A DNA stretch of 27,000 bases. It comes from Oppiella nova (taxonomy: Eukaryota > Arthropoda > Arachnida > Sarcoptiformes > Oppiidae). The notes beneath the pieces were generated by a model that worked only from the letters and a program-made list of their open reading frames with translations, ran no database searches and was not told the DNA's origin. The stretch is from positions 1,745 through 28,744 of the forward strand of contig CAJPVJ010000304.1 in assembly GCA_905397405.1 (NCBI GenBank), read 5' to 3'. Shown one piece after another: positions 8,621 to 20,525 of this stretch. The translations under genes were made by a program, and so were the position numbers. Within the stretch, counting starts at the first letter, position 1. Each line of letters begins with the position of its first letter.

Positions 8621-9972
8621 TCTTGATGATAATGTATTCAGCGCTCAATTGTTTTATTGATTTGATTCTTGGTATTCAAGTATTGACCCGTTTTTTGAGG
8701 ATACTTTTAATGAGCTTTTAATGATTATTATATTTTGTTTGAATCGATAGTTTGTATCGACTCTTATATTATTGTCATTATTTTATAAGACATGAAAACC
8801 ATATTTCAAAATCTTATAATCAAGTGATAAATCATTTTATATTTTTATCTCTGATAAAAAGCACTTTTTAGTGAATAGTTTCGGTTTTTTGAGTATAAAA
8901 TACTTTATATATTAGGATATAATTCAAAGTGTCATCTCTTATGTTAAACCTCAACATCTGTGAGAATTTTATTATCGATTAAAATAATTGATTTTTTGTC
9001 TCTCAGATCTAGTCTATTATAAAATACTTTTAAAATGAACAAAAAACTTTTGTTACACTTATATTGCACACTAAACTTAATGAAAAAATTATATTTAATG
9101 TTTTTGTTTGCGATGAAAATAGTTACAAAATCTTATAAAGATTTTGAGTGAAATTATAATATATTGTTGATTAAGATATCACTCAAAATACAGTTTAATT
9201 TATTTAATGAACAACTAAATGAATTAATGGATTTGTATTTTACATAAATAAGCAATTATTCCCCTTCAAAGCCTATACTATAATTGCCTCACATTTTGTA
9301 TAAACCATATGAGAATCTATTATATAATTAAAACTCTTCCACTAAACTATACAAAATCTTTCATTTTTTTAATTAAGTATTGATTAAAATACAAATACAT
9401 TTTTTATTCATTTAATTAATTTGTTACTAGTCACTTTCTGTTTATTAGTATTAGTATTTATTGTCATTTTTTAATTGAATTAATTGTTTGGTCTGTGCTT
9501 TATTATTAGTTTTTTATATTATTTTATGATTTCTAAGTTATAAATCTAATTACAAAGTAATTTGTTATCTCATTATTATGATTGCTGTAATTTAGTCCTC
9601 TTTTGATTTTTTATTATGAATTAATATAATTTATATAACATTACAATTAATATAAATTGTATGGCTTTATAGCCAAACACAAAATGCCTAATAATTTGTG
9701 AATTCTACGGAATCGTTAAATAAAGCGCTCATTGATAACATACAACTGATTATTGCTTATCGTTATTAGACATTTCAACTGTTAATTACACATTCATATA
9801 AATTGTGTCAATAATACAAACGAATATTCAAACAAGAATTCTGTTTAATTATGACATTACATGAGATGTTTGGTTAAAATCTTGGAAACAAAAACAATAA
9901 AAATTTAACGATTTATTCATTTGTTTGAAATGTGTTTCTATTTTTATATTTATATAATATAACATTTTTGTG

Positions 9973-9999
9973 CTCTCTCTCTCTCTCTCTCTCTCTCTC
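9973..9999. repeat. (CT)n microsatellite
   Basis: About 13 uninterrupted CT units. Confidence 0.97.
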
Positions 10000-11090
10000 G
10001 TGTAATATCATATCAAGTCGTACTCTAAATCTCACGAAACTGAGATGTTTTTTCAGATGAGTTGCCGGAGATGTGTCTTAAAAGAGGGAAGTTATAGAAA
10101 TAAGTTTTGCTCTTATTTTAATGTTTCAATTTTCATTTCTCTGATGATATTCACATTACATGTGCTCTCAATACTATTTCCGCACAATTTTGTTTTTGTT
10201 TTTATTTCACCATTACTTCTATTATTCTGTATACATATATAAATTCTTTAACCACAGAATATATACAGAATTTTGATAATGTTTTTTGTTTGTCATAACT
10301 GTGTGCTTCAATACATTTCTATAGAGGTTTAACTGTTTTTATACTTGACTTGTATTGTGATAAACAAGAATTGAAAGAATAGGGATTCAAATGCAAGAAT
10401 ATAATACTAGTACTAGTAGTACAGTATTACTTTTATTTCACTATCCATTCAAACCTTTCATATGTTATTTCATTTTTTACAATACTTGATTTGTTTATAG
10501 ATCGTGTATTTACTGTATAATAGTTATTTTCTATAGTATTTTTATTAATGATTTTAGTATTCTATAGTATTTTATTTTGATATACTGTATAAAGTATTAG
10601 CAAATTATCAAATTATATCAATTGTGTTTACACTCAAGTAAAATGGTTTTGCAGTTCAATCCACTCATGACTTCAATAAAAGACGAGATTCTTAATAATA
10701 GATGAGTTTCTCAATGATATATTATACTTTATATGACAGCAAAAGGTATACCAGAATAAACAGAATATGTGTTAAAATTTGTTTTTGTTTTAATGCCAAA
10801 CCGTTTTTCTCTCGCAACCATTTGCCTCATTACTATGGGAATAGGACTACACTTTCTTATAGATACAACTCGACTGGTATTGTAGTCACGAAACAAATAT
10901 CAGAGCAAATAATTTATATCCGGATTCATTTTTATCATCCTTTGCTTAATGCCTGTCCTCTCATCTCAAGTCTCGTACTATATTACGTTTTCCTCTCAAT
11001 TATTTTATTCTGTTGTTTCGCTTTATTATTGAATTGCTTTCAGAATAGGTTTGGAAATAGAGTTGGGATTAGAGATGAGAGTGAGATTGA

Positions 11091-11115
11091 GAGTGAGTGA
11101 GTGAGTGAGTGAGAG
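11091..11115. repeat. (GAGT)n microsatellite
   Basis: About six GAGT units, preceded by related interrupted GAGA/GAGT sequence from about 11071. Confidence 0.9.
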
Positions 11116-11718
11116 ACCACAATATAAATACATAGATTTTTCTGTGTAAGTAATTGTATTAGTATATTGTTATAGAGATTGCATGCACCGGTAGCACATT
11201 GTACTGTTGGATATTCCATAGACTACTCTACTATTATATATTGTGTATAAAATACGGTAAGTATTTGTACCAGATATACATTCTTGTGTAACATTTATAT
11301 CACTGAATAATTTAATGTGTATTTTACAGATAAAACTTGGAAACTGTTTTATGTCCATAAATTGAAGGGAAATTGATTTTGTATTTTACAAATAAATATT
11401 ATAGTATTTTATATCTTATTTATTTATTATTTTGTTTTTATATTATATAACGAAAAATATATATCACCAATTGATTTCAATCAAAAATGATATTAACATT
11501 TATATGCTTTTGCTTTTAGCACATAACGTTTGGTCAGTTATTTTATTAATTCCAATATATTTATTATATTGAGTTTATAATAAATAAAATATTTTAATAT
11601 ATAACATATTTTAGAGATTGAGTTGAGTCCTCAATTTTTAATAGTATGACAAAGAAATCAATGAAAGCCAGTGCTCTGTGCTGTAGAATAGAGATGATTC
11701 CCATAACATGAGACTGAG

Positions 11719-11771
11719 AATACCTGTGCCAATATGCCAAACAGTCACATATAGTCCATGTATTGATCCAC

Positions 11772-11796
<25 letters not shown>
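11719..11796 (+). repeat. Inverted repeat 1, left arm
   Basis: This arm is the exact reverse complement of 13561-13638. About 56 bases are unique sequence (from AATACCTGTGCC to CCACTGG). The remaining inner edge is an (AG)n run that continues to 11801. Identity stops abruptly at 11718, outside the arm. The two arms enclose about 1.76 kb. Confidence 0.92.

Positions 11797-11801
<5 letters not shown>
11774..11801. repeat. (GA)n microsatellite at the inner edge of inverted repeat 1
   Basis: About 14 GA units that directly continue the left arm. Confidence 0.95.
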
Positions 11802-11804
<3 letters not shown>

Positions 11805-13007
11805 CATTTGAATAGATATGTATTTTTGTGACTTACAGTATTCACAATAATAATTTTGTGTATTTGAATGACAAATAAGTTTTATATATTATATATTCAT
11901 TGAAATTATATTTTGCATTTCAATTTGAGTATACAATTAAATTATTCAGTTTTATGTGAAATTCTAGTACTTTTATGTATATTGTATATTATTTGAAGTA
12001 TTAATCCGTTTCTCTTAACAATGATTTATAGTTTTATTGTCAAACTGTCAATGAAATTCAATAAATCCAATGATATGCAAGAGTTAGATATTTTGTAATT
12101 AAAATATTTGATATAACTTTGAATTCTCGGTTTATAATTACAATTAACGAAGGATTATAATTGAATACAATGACTTGTGTCAGATATTTAAACACATTTA
12201 ATCAGAAAGTGAAAAACATTCTGCAGACATATTAATGGAAAATGTCTGTCGAGTAGTAGTGATGAGAAATCAGATTAATTTCACTTACATTTAAAAACAT
12301 TTATCTCTATCCAGACATTTAGGTCTATAATCAGAAACTTTGTTCTCAATTCTCTGTGCACTCGACTTAATTGAATATAAAAAATGCTCACAAACTTTTC
12401 AATTTATACCAAAATAGATATACACTGTTAAGAAATAACTGTAATTCAGAGTGTGTGCTCTCATAATGGGAAATATCTCTCATATGGGGCTCGCATTTAT
12501 ATTTATTATGTTTTTTATATCCATAGAATTTATATAAGATATGAAATATTTTCTGTCTCAAAATTTTACCCAAATATTAATATCCGTTATAAAACCAAAG
12601 ATTTATACTATACTTTGACTTAAGATGTAATCTCGATGGTCATAATCATTATATGACATCTTACAAACGATATGAGTGTTCGGGATGTTATACATTACAA
12701 ATCACTTTTCCTAAACAATATGGATTACTATTATTAATATAGAAACCAATCATTCAGTTTTGTGGTGATTATGTCATCAGTTATGGCAATATAATGAATA
12801 CAATTGTTCGATTCTATACAATATATAGAATATTCTGTGACAGTATATCATAATACATGGCATCACAATGAGTCCATTGCACAGTGTATGAGTGAGATAT
12901 GGATTCTGTAATTAAATCTCAACTTATGAGTGAAACATAAATGTAAAAAGTTTTAATTAATGAAAAAATAAATAACATAAAGTATCTGTCAGTGTCATAA
13001 ATTATAA

Positions 13008-13046
13008 ATTATAAGTTATTATTTATTATTATTTATAACTTATAAT
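13008..13046. repeat. AT-only hairpin
   Basis: ATTATAAGTTAT (13008-13019) and its exact reverse complement (13035-13046) form a 12-base-pair stem with a 15-base loop. It lies between the two arms of inverted repeat 1 but off centre. Confidence 0.6.
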
Positions 13047-13560
13047 ACATATTATTATTGTTATAATGTAGGTGACTATTAATCATAAGGATATTTGATA
13101 AGAATTTTATTTTATTGATTTGATTAAATGTTTTGACAAATTGTTTGTAAACCAAAATTGAATAGTTTAGTCAATCATGGTTATCTAATTTTTCAATTAT
13201 TAATGTGAAGTTATCACAGTTTTATTTGTGGTGCATTATAGCTATAGTGTACTCAATGTAAATTCAGTAACAAAATTTATTTTTGCTAGCACTTTTTTGA
13301 TTTTCTCATTACTATGGCTACTATCTCTCAATACAGATATTTATTAAACGTATGTATGGTATGTATAATATTTTTAATGCAATTTTCGAGACAGAATTTA
13401 TAGTCGACTACAGCAACGATGACATGGATTTCCTTTTTGAAAATTTTTCCAAAAATTTATCATTCATTTACTTTTAAATAAATGTTGAATGAATCACAAA
13501 TATATTTTATGCCATATTTATTGCTTTTAGCTTTTCGCATAATACCATTTTCTTTTCCAT

Positions 13561-13638
13561 CTCTCTCTCTCTCTCTCTCTCTCCAGTGGATCAATACATG
13601 GACTATATGTGACTGTTTGGCATATTGGCACAGGTATT
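13561..13638 (-). repeat. Inverted repeat 1, right arm
   Basis: A (CT)n run followed by about 56 unique bases ending CACAGGTATT, the exact reverse complement of 11719-11796. The unique part is preceded by a pyrimidine tract ending CAG and followed by GT, so it could look like a small exon on the plus strand. Confidence 0.92.
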
Positions 13639-13639
13639 A

Positions 13640-13670
13640 AACAAAAAAGGCTTCAAAAACAACTCTCTCT
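13640..13670. repeat. 31-base direct repeat, copy 1
   Basis: Runs from AACAAAAAAGGCTTC to AACTCTCTCT and is identical to 23769-23799, 10.1 kb away. It begins one base after the right arm of inverted repeat 1. Confidence 0.85.
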
Positions 13671-14781
13671 GTCTCTCTAAGATTCTTTTCAATTATAAAT
13701 CCTATTTATTTTAAACCGTAAACCGTTTTATTTTATTGTATATAACTTATATATAATATAAGATTTTGTCAGGAAAGTAATTTGCAATAAAAATATTTCA
13801 AATAAAAATGTGCGAATAAGTTATATTTTCAAAAATATATAATTTATAAATACAAACAATATTTAGTAATATTGCTTAATAAGTAAATAAAATATTTATT
13901 TAATTATAAAATTAAATTATAAAATTTTAATTTAATTATTAACTTATCTTATTTAGTATAGAATTTATTTTATAAAATTAATCTAATATTTAAATTAGTA
14001 TTATGACATTTATACAACTCATACTGCAAAATCGTTAATAAAGTTTATTTTAAACATATGCATTATGTCTAAAATATAAATATTTACTGCATTTTAGAAC
14101 TTAATGTACGATTAAATCAATAAATGTCTTTTAATAAATTTTCTGAAAATTTATTTTATAGACAATTTTATATAAATTTATTATTTATTCACAATATTTT
14201 TGTTAGTAATCCCAAGGAATTATTATTTTAAATATAATTTATATTAAGGATTTTTCGTTAAAATTTGCTAATCATTCAATTTAAATATTTTAATATAAGA
14301 TGTAGAAAACAAAAATATGAAAATCCTACATTACTTAAATGTGCAAACTCTATAATAAACACATTACAGTATTATGTATTATTTTATTATGTTGATATAA
14401 TTAGACGTTATAGTAATTTGAATATAAGACTTTTTATAAGAATACTAGCATTATTTAAATTCTATAATTATATACTTTTAATTATTACTGGTAAATTATT
14501 ATTTTAAATAAATTATTAACTTTAATAATAATTTCTGGTGCTAAATATTTTAATGCCAAATTATTTAATTTTAACAAGTTTTTTCTCAAACCTAAAATGG
14601 ATTTTATATTTATCATGAATTCAAGTATTTGTCTAAATGTTCAATATTATTAAATTTAGTTTAAGATTCAGTTATTTATGTTAAGATTTGTTGATATAAG
14701 AGATTTACACAAATTCTTTATTATGTTAAAGAAAGATTTGCCTTCATATTTAAATTTGTATTTTAATTTATATTGGAAACT

Positions 14782-14784
<3 letters not shown>

Positions 14785-14824
<40 letters not shown>
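14785..14824. repeat. (AG)n microsatellite
   Basis: Twenty uninterrupted AG units, the longest pure dinucleotide run in the window. Confidence 0.97.
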
Positions 14825-14827
<3 letters not shown>

Positions 14828-16671
14828 TTAGAATAATATTAAGAAAAGCATTTTCATGTTTAAATTCTTATATTTTTTTAACTTTCACATACAGTATCTG
14901 CAAATCAATTAAGTAATAAAACTGCTGAATACTATATTTAATTGAACTGTTTTTAATTGTTAATTATTTTTAAAGATAATATGATTTTAATTAAATTTAT
15001 GATTTAATTTTATATTTATATATAAACAGAAAATAACCAATGTCTAAATGTCATTATTTTTTGACTGTAATTACTGTTATACAAGTGTAAAATGTGGGAG
15101 TCAGAATTGGCTAATGACCTGGATGATTTTGAAATAACAGATTCTGTAAAATCTTAACGGGAGTACTGAATATATGTCTACAACTCAGACAATTGGTTGG
15201 TTTTATGTTAAAGTAAGACATTTATTTTACAGTGAAAACTGTAAACCTAAAATAATCAATGCATTCATAGTATAGTACAATGTTTATTGCTCTTAAAATT
15301 AATTAAAAAAATATAAATTTTAATTTTACTTTTTAACAACATATAAATATATTTATTAAAATTAAAAGTAATAGTTTATATTATATTTAAATATTATATT
15401 TAATTATTTATATATTCATGATACTTTAAAAATAAATGTCATACTTAAGCACGAAACTGTCCAATAACTCTCATAATATTATATTACAACAAACAATGAA
15501 AATAATGCCAAAATGTACTTGAAATTTAATTAATTTGAAGTAAGACTTTCCATATATGTAATGAAAATTAATATATTATTTAATAGTAAACCAATTAAAT
15601 TGAAAAACAAATGAAACTACGACTGAAGAGCTAATTAAATAAAAGTGGATTTGAATTTTAAACAGCAATTAATGTGAATTGAAATCAATGCCAGTGGTTG
15701 TCAAAAAAAGTTTAATTTATTTTATTAAGTTATAATGATAGAATATAAATGTAATTAGTTTTTATAATAAAATAAAATAATCTAAAGTATTATAGATATT
15801 AGTCCATTAGATTTTTATTGTTTCATATTTTTATTTTATTGTCATTTTGAGTAAACTAATGACAAGTTTATTTTTGAAAATATAATTATTTAATAATGAT
15901 ACATTAGAAAATAACTAAATTTGATAATTCTGAAAATATTTAATGGTATGATTTATAAAATTATCTTATTGTATGATAGAAAATTGTAATTTTATCGATT
16001 ATATGTGATTGTTATATTAATTTTATGTAGTTATATGTTAAAAGAATTATATAATTCAATATAACAATTAAATTTGAAATATTATACAATCGAAAAATGA
16101 ATTTGCAATTCACATTCATTGTCTCAAATCATTTAAAATATAAAAAACACTTTTTATTTGTCAATTATATTAGATTGTATTCAATGTCTGACATAATGTA
16201 TAATCTGTAGAATATTATGTAAATTTTGGTTTTGTTTTAGTATTCATCAAATGAAACGGCAATTAAATGTTTCAGTCCGTTGTGACCAAAAAATCCCACT
16301 TTATATTCAGTGTATTATTTGTTTTACAATAAAAATAACAAAAAACTTTCCAAACATTAACGTGTACTGTATTTACGAAAATAATGTTTTAATAATAATA
16401 TATATATAATAGATATTTGCATTAAATTATGAATGGCTTTTGAAAAAGTATTATTATTTTTATTATTCCAATCACTTGACATTATAGTGAATATACTCTA
16501 CCATGAAATCACTTTATTATGAAATCAAAGTAAAAGTTAATTCAAAAACTTGTAGACTTCACTTATAGACTTTATTCTCTCATTAGTCTTTATATAATCT
16601 TATTTTATGAGTCTATTATTTTGTAGTAAAAGTAAAATTGTTTTTCTTATTCACTAATAGTCGTGTTAAGT

Positions 16672-19600
16672 ATGAATCGTAAAAAATGTTGTGATTTTTT
16701 GATTAACATTTTTGTAGTAATCAATTTTTTATTTATTGGTAAAATATTTTTCCTACAATTATTTTTGTGATAATAAAATAAACGCTAATAAACTGATAAC
16801 TTGTTTACAGAATTAGAATATTAATATTTGTTTTATTAACTTTTAAATTTTATAGTAAATTCTATTGTGTTTTGGGAATATAGTGTACATATGGTAGCAA
16901 ACTTTAATTAATTTTTCATTTGACATTATTTTGTTTGATTACAGACACGGGATACACAATCGATACCTATTCATCAAAATCATTATCAAATACGAGTATA
17001 ACATTATCTGTAACTCATGATCACCAACGCCCTCATAATAGAGTAAGTCATTGACTAACAATATGTAATCCATATCATTTTAAGCTCATTTGTATATACA
17101 ATTGTAACTAATTCTTATATCTCATATAGCCTACTGATTATACCTTAGTTTAGATTTTGTTATATTAATTAATAACTTTAAAAATATTGCTTTAGGCGTT
17201 TTTGTATGTGTTTTGATGTTAAGCATATACGGTATTGTTAAATGTCTTGCAAATGACAGAATCGGTGGATAAACTAAACATTAGGTTTAATGAAACACTT
17301 TTGCCTTCTTTGCTAATATAGTACATAAACTTTATTTATTGATTTTGTCTTATATTCAGTATTAAATATTCATTACTTGGCGTTTGTTTCAGAATAAGTC
17401 TAATTAAATATAATTGACAAATATAGAGGCATGTTTACTAATAGATTTCCATAGTATTATTATTCTAAAATTAACACAATGATATTTAAAATCCTATTAA
17501 ATATTATCTATAAATTATGCATTGAAATGACTTTAGGAAATATTCTAACGTTATATATAACTCATTCTGTAATAATTATTTTTACTTTTTAATTAAAATA
17601 GTTTTTTTACATTTAATTACTAGCTTTTATAATGTTTTTAAATGATTTATAAATTGAATTTTTATATTCTCAATAATTGTAAACTTCTCCTGAATTAGTT
17701 TGTAAAATATGATTAAACTATAATTAATTTAGAAATTAATAGAAACTTAATTTATTTTTATATATTATTTTGTGTTAAACAATAAGTAAATAATAATGTT
17801 TAAATTACCGTAAATCTGCTAAATAGTCTAAATAGTAGATTCTCATGATTAGGGAATGGTATGTTTGTGTTAAAGCTAGTATTAAACTAAATAATTAAAT
17901 GAAACAAGAGTTGCACTTGGACTGCAAATAACTCAACAAATAATAAACAGTATAAGAGTTTATTTTCATTAAAAGTTTGGCAAAATTCAGTTCATTAGTA
18001 TAGTCCTAATTTTATTCCCAAGTTTTATAGCATTTAATTGTGAATAATATAAAACTATAAGAAATACAAACTCTACATAAAATTAAAGTAAAATAATATG
18101 AATACTGCACTTTAATCGTATAACTAATATTTTGGTTTTAATTGTTAATCAAGCTTATTTACTTATACTATCCAGTACAACAAAACTAAAGTTATTTCTC
18201 AAGATATTTTTAGTATTATATTTGATAATAGAAAACATAGCAAACCTGGATGTTATTTGTTGTATTTTATTTTATAATATTTACTATTCTCAATATCTAT
18301 TATTAAATCAATTTTGAATATAGCCTATTACATTAGTATGCCCAGCTCATTTCTCGTCCATATGCTTTCTAATACTCAATAATATAGTTTATATTCAACG
18401 AAATATAGAGAAATAATGTTAACATTAATATCACTTTTGTTGGAAAATAGAAACCCATTTTTCAAATTACATTTTATATAAGAATTTAGTAAATAAGTTA
18501 AAATTTAAAATTAAAATAAGTTTTATACTTATGTTCTGTAAAATACAAAATACGATTAATCATAGAAAGTATTGCTTATATCGTGAACTCATTTGAAATG
18601 TTAGGTCAGGTGCCGATGGCATCACTACTAGAATATAGAATTTGTGGCCCAATATTAACCAAACATTCAAAGCGTATAATAGTCCAAAATATCAATAAAA
18701 TTGTTGGTTTTAAAATAACTTTTCTCTCAAGCATTCAATAGACTTATAAAATCATATACCGTAATATTATAGAGTAAAGTAAAGTACGTTTAAAAGGTAT
18801 TATTGAATATTATTTGATCTAAAATCGATTTCTTGAGATGTTATATAGTGTTGAGGATATAATGTATAACATATAGGTTATAATGGTCTTCAAAATGTTA
18901 TAATAGGACATAATAGTACACTACAGTATACACAAAACTCTTGCTTTTATTCAGTTTATGAAATTAATCTAGATATAAATTTATAACTATTTGTTTATAA
19001 TTTGTGAAATAAATAATTTATACTGTAGTCACATAATATTTACTTGGTTGTTATACTTTATTAGAATTATGCTATTTTTATTATTACATTACAATAAATT
19101 TTATTTGAATTTCAAAAATTTAAATTTCAGTGAAGTATGATTGCAGCAATACTAATTATAATTATATTCTTTATATTAATAACTTTCAAATATAAAAATA
19201 TTCATTCATATTATAACAAGTCTTATAAATGATTGGAAAGTAAATTAGAAAAGTAAATATATGATTATATGATTATAAAAATAATTAAACAAATGAAATG
19301 ACATAAAAACAGGAGAGAAGAGCTGTGAGAAGGGGACAAAACAATTACTACCAGCGCTCGTACGACTTGAATCGACTGAGACATGAGCTGCAGACGGCAT
19401 ACTCGGCCCCACGACTCAAGACATTCTTCCATCCGGTCAATGAAGTCTATTCCTATTATTTGCCCAAAAGGTTCAACAAAATCAGTGCAAACGTCGAGAA
19501 CTTTAGTGACCAGAACCAGGCGTTTGGCACCAAAACCCGATTCACGACCACTTCTAAAGGAGAGGAACGGTATTCTGTGACCAGAAGAATATCTCCGGCA

Positions 19601-20486
19601 GGTCTGCTGCCTTATGATCCAATTGGTGGTGTAGGTGTGGGTGATGTCGGTGGTGGTGAAGACCCTAACATTGGTGTCACTCCATTGCAAAGACCTTATG
19701 GTCCCAGTGGTGGTGGTGTTAGAAGAACTGGTTTTGGTGGCAGTGATGGACCCACTTATGGCTTAAGAGACGGACAAAATTATGGTCAACCTTATGGACC
19801 CAGTGGTGGCGGTGGTGGCCGTGAAGGAGGTGTTGGAGGGGGCGGTGGTTCTCAATACCCAAGACGTACATCTCGCCCACAGATACCTATAGGTCCACCA
19901 CCTCAGCCTCCTTTGCCTTTACTACCGGAGCCGCAAAATTTTATACGAAACTCGACATATCCGGGTATTCCCGGGTGGTTGCGGTCCGACTTTCCCGGAT
20001 ACTCTACCATTCCTTACACTGGATTCAGATGTAAAGCCCAACCATATTATGGATATTACGCTGACGTGAACGCTGGCTGTCAGGTAAGGGATCACCGTTT
20101 TAATAGTATTCATATATCTGTATCTGTATTATGGCTTATGTAAGACTGGATCAGTAGTGCACGACATGTGAATGTGTGCTCTTTATTGAGTTTAATAATC
20201 GCATAATTAATATAGAGTTTGGGAAAGGGATTGCTTTTGTATGTGAGTATTGCCAGAGAGATATTAGGGGTAAAAGTTTTCCTCGTATTATACAAAGTCG
20301 TGAATAGCTTTTCGTTTTTCTCATGAATTGACTGCTTTTCACATTTGATTGAGTATTGAATGTTTTGTAGCGAACAATAAGTTTTGTAGTTTTGCTTCAA
20401 AATTGTTTTAAAAGTGAATTATTTTTTGAGAATTACTCGAATAAAGTGTAAACTAAAGTATTTGTTGTCTAAAGACTTTGTGTCAC

Positions 20487-20525
<39 letters not shown>

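Larger units (their letters stand above)
8621..16671. other. Large AT-rich gene-poor region
   Basis: About 8 kb of very AT-rich DNA between EMRE and the first chitin-binding gene. It holds CT/GA microsatellites, a GAGT tetranucleotide run, an inverted repeat (11719-13638), a 31-base dispersed repeat and a 12-base-pair hairpin. The longest open frame (10702-11100, 132 codons) has no recognisable domain. I see no tRNA or rRNA gene and no transposase. Unannotated exons or regulatory elements of the flanking genes could lie here. Confidence 0.6.

Noticed and set aside
10045-10242. 65-codon frame rich in Phe/Ile/Leu
   Set aside because: Composition follows T-rich DNA; no recognisable domain or exon context.
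10401-10430. Palindrome-like block of CTAGTA motifs
   Set aside because: Only 7-base outer arms match exactly; expected by chance in this composition.
14265-14507. 80-codon frame
   Set aside because: Ile/Tyr/Leu/Asn-rich, as expected from AT-rich noncoding DNA.
9973-14824. Regular repeats that might suggest a CRISPR-like array
   Set aside because: They are simple GA/CT microsatellites without spaced unique spacers.
8621-16671. Search for tRNA genes, transposases or reverse transcriptase
   Set aside because: No B-box-like GTTCGA, cloverleaf or catalytic motif could be seen by eye.
18132-18317. 61-codon frame in an intron
   Set aside because: AT-driven composition and no family features.
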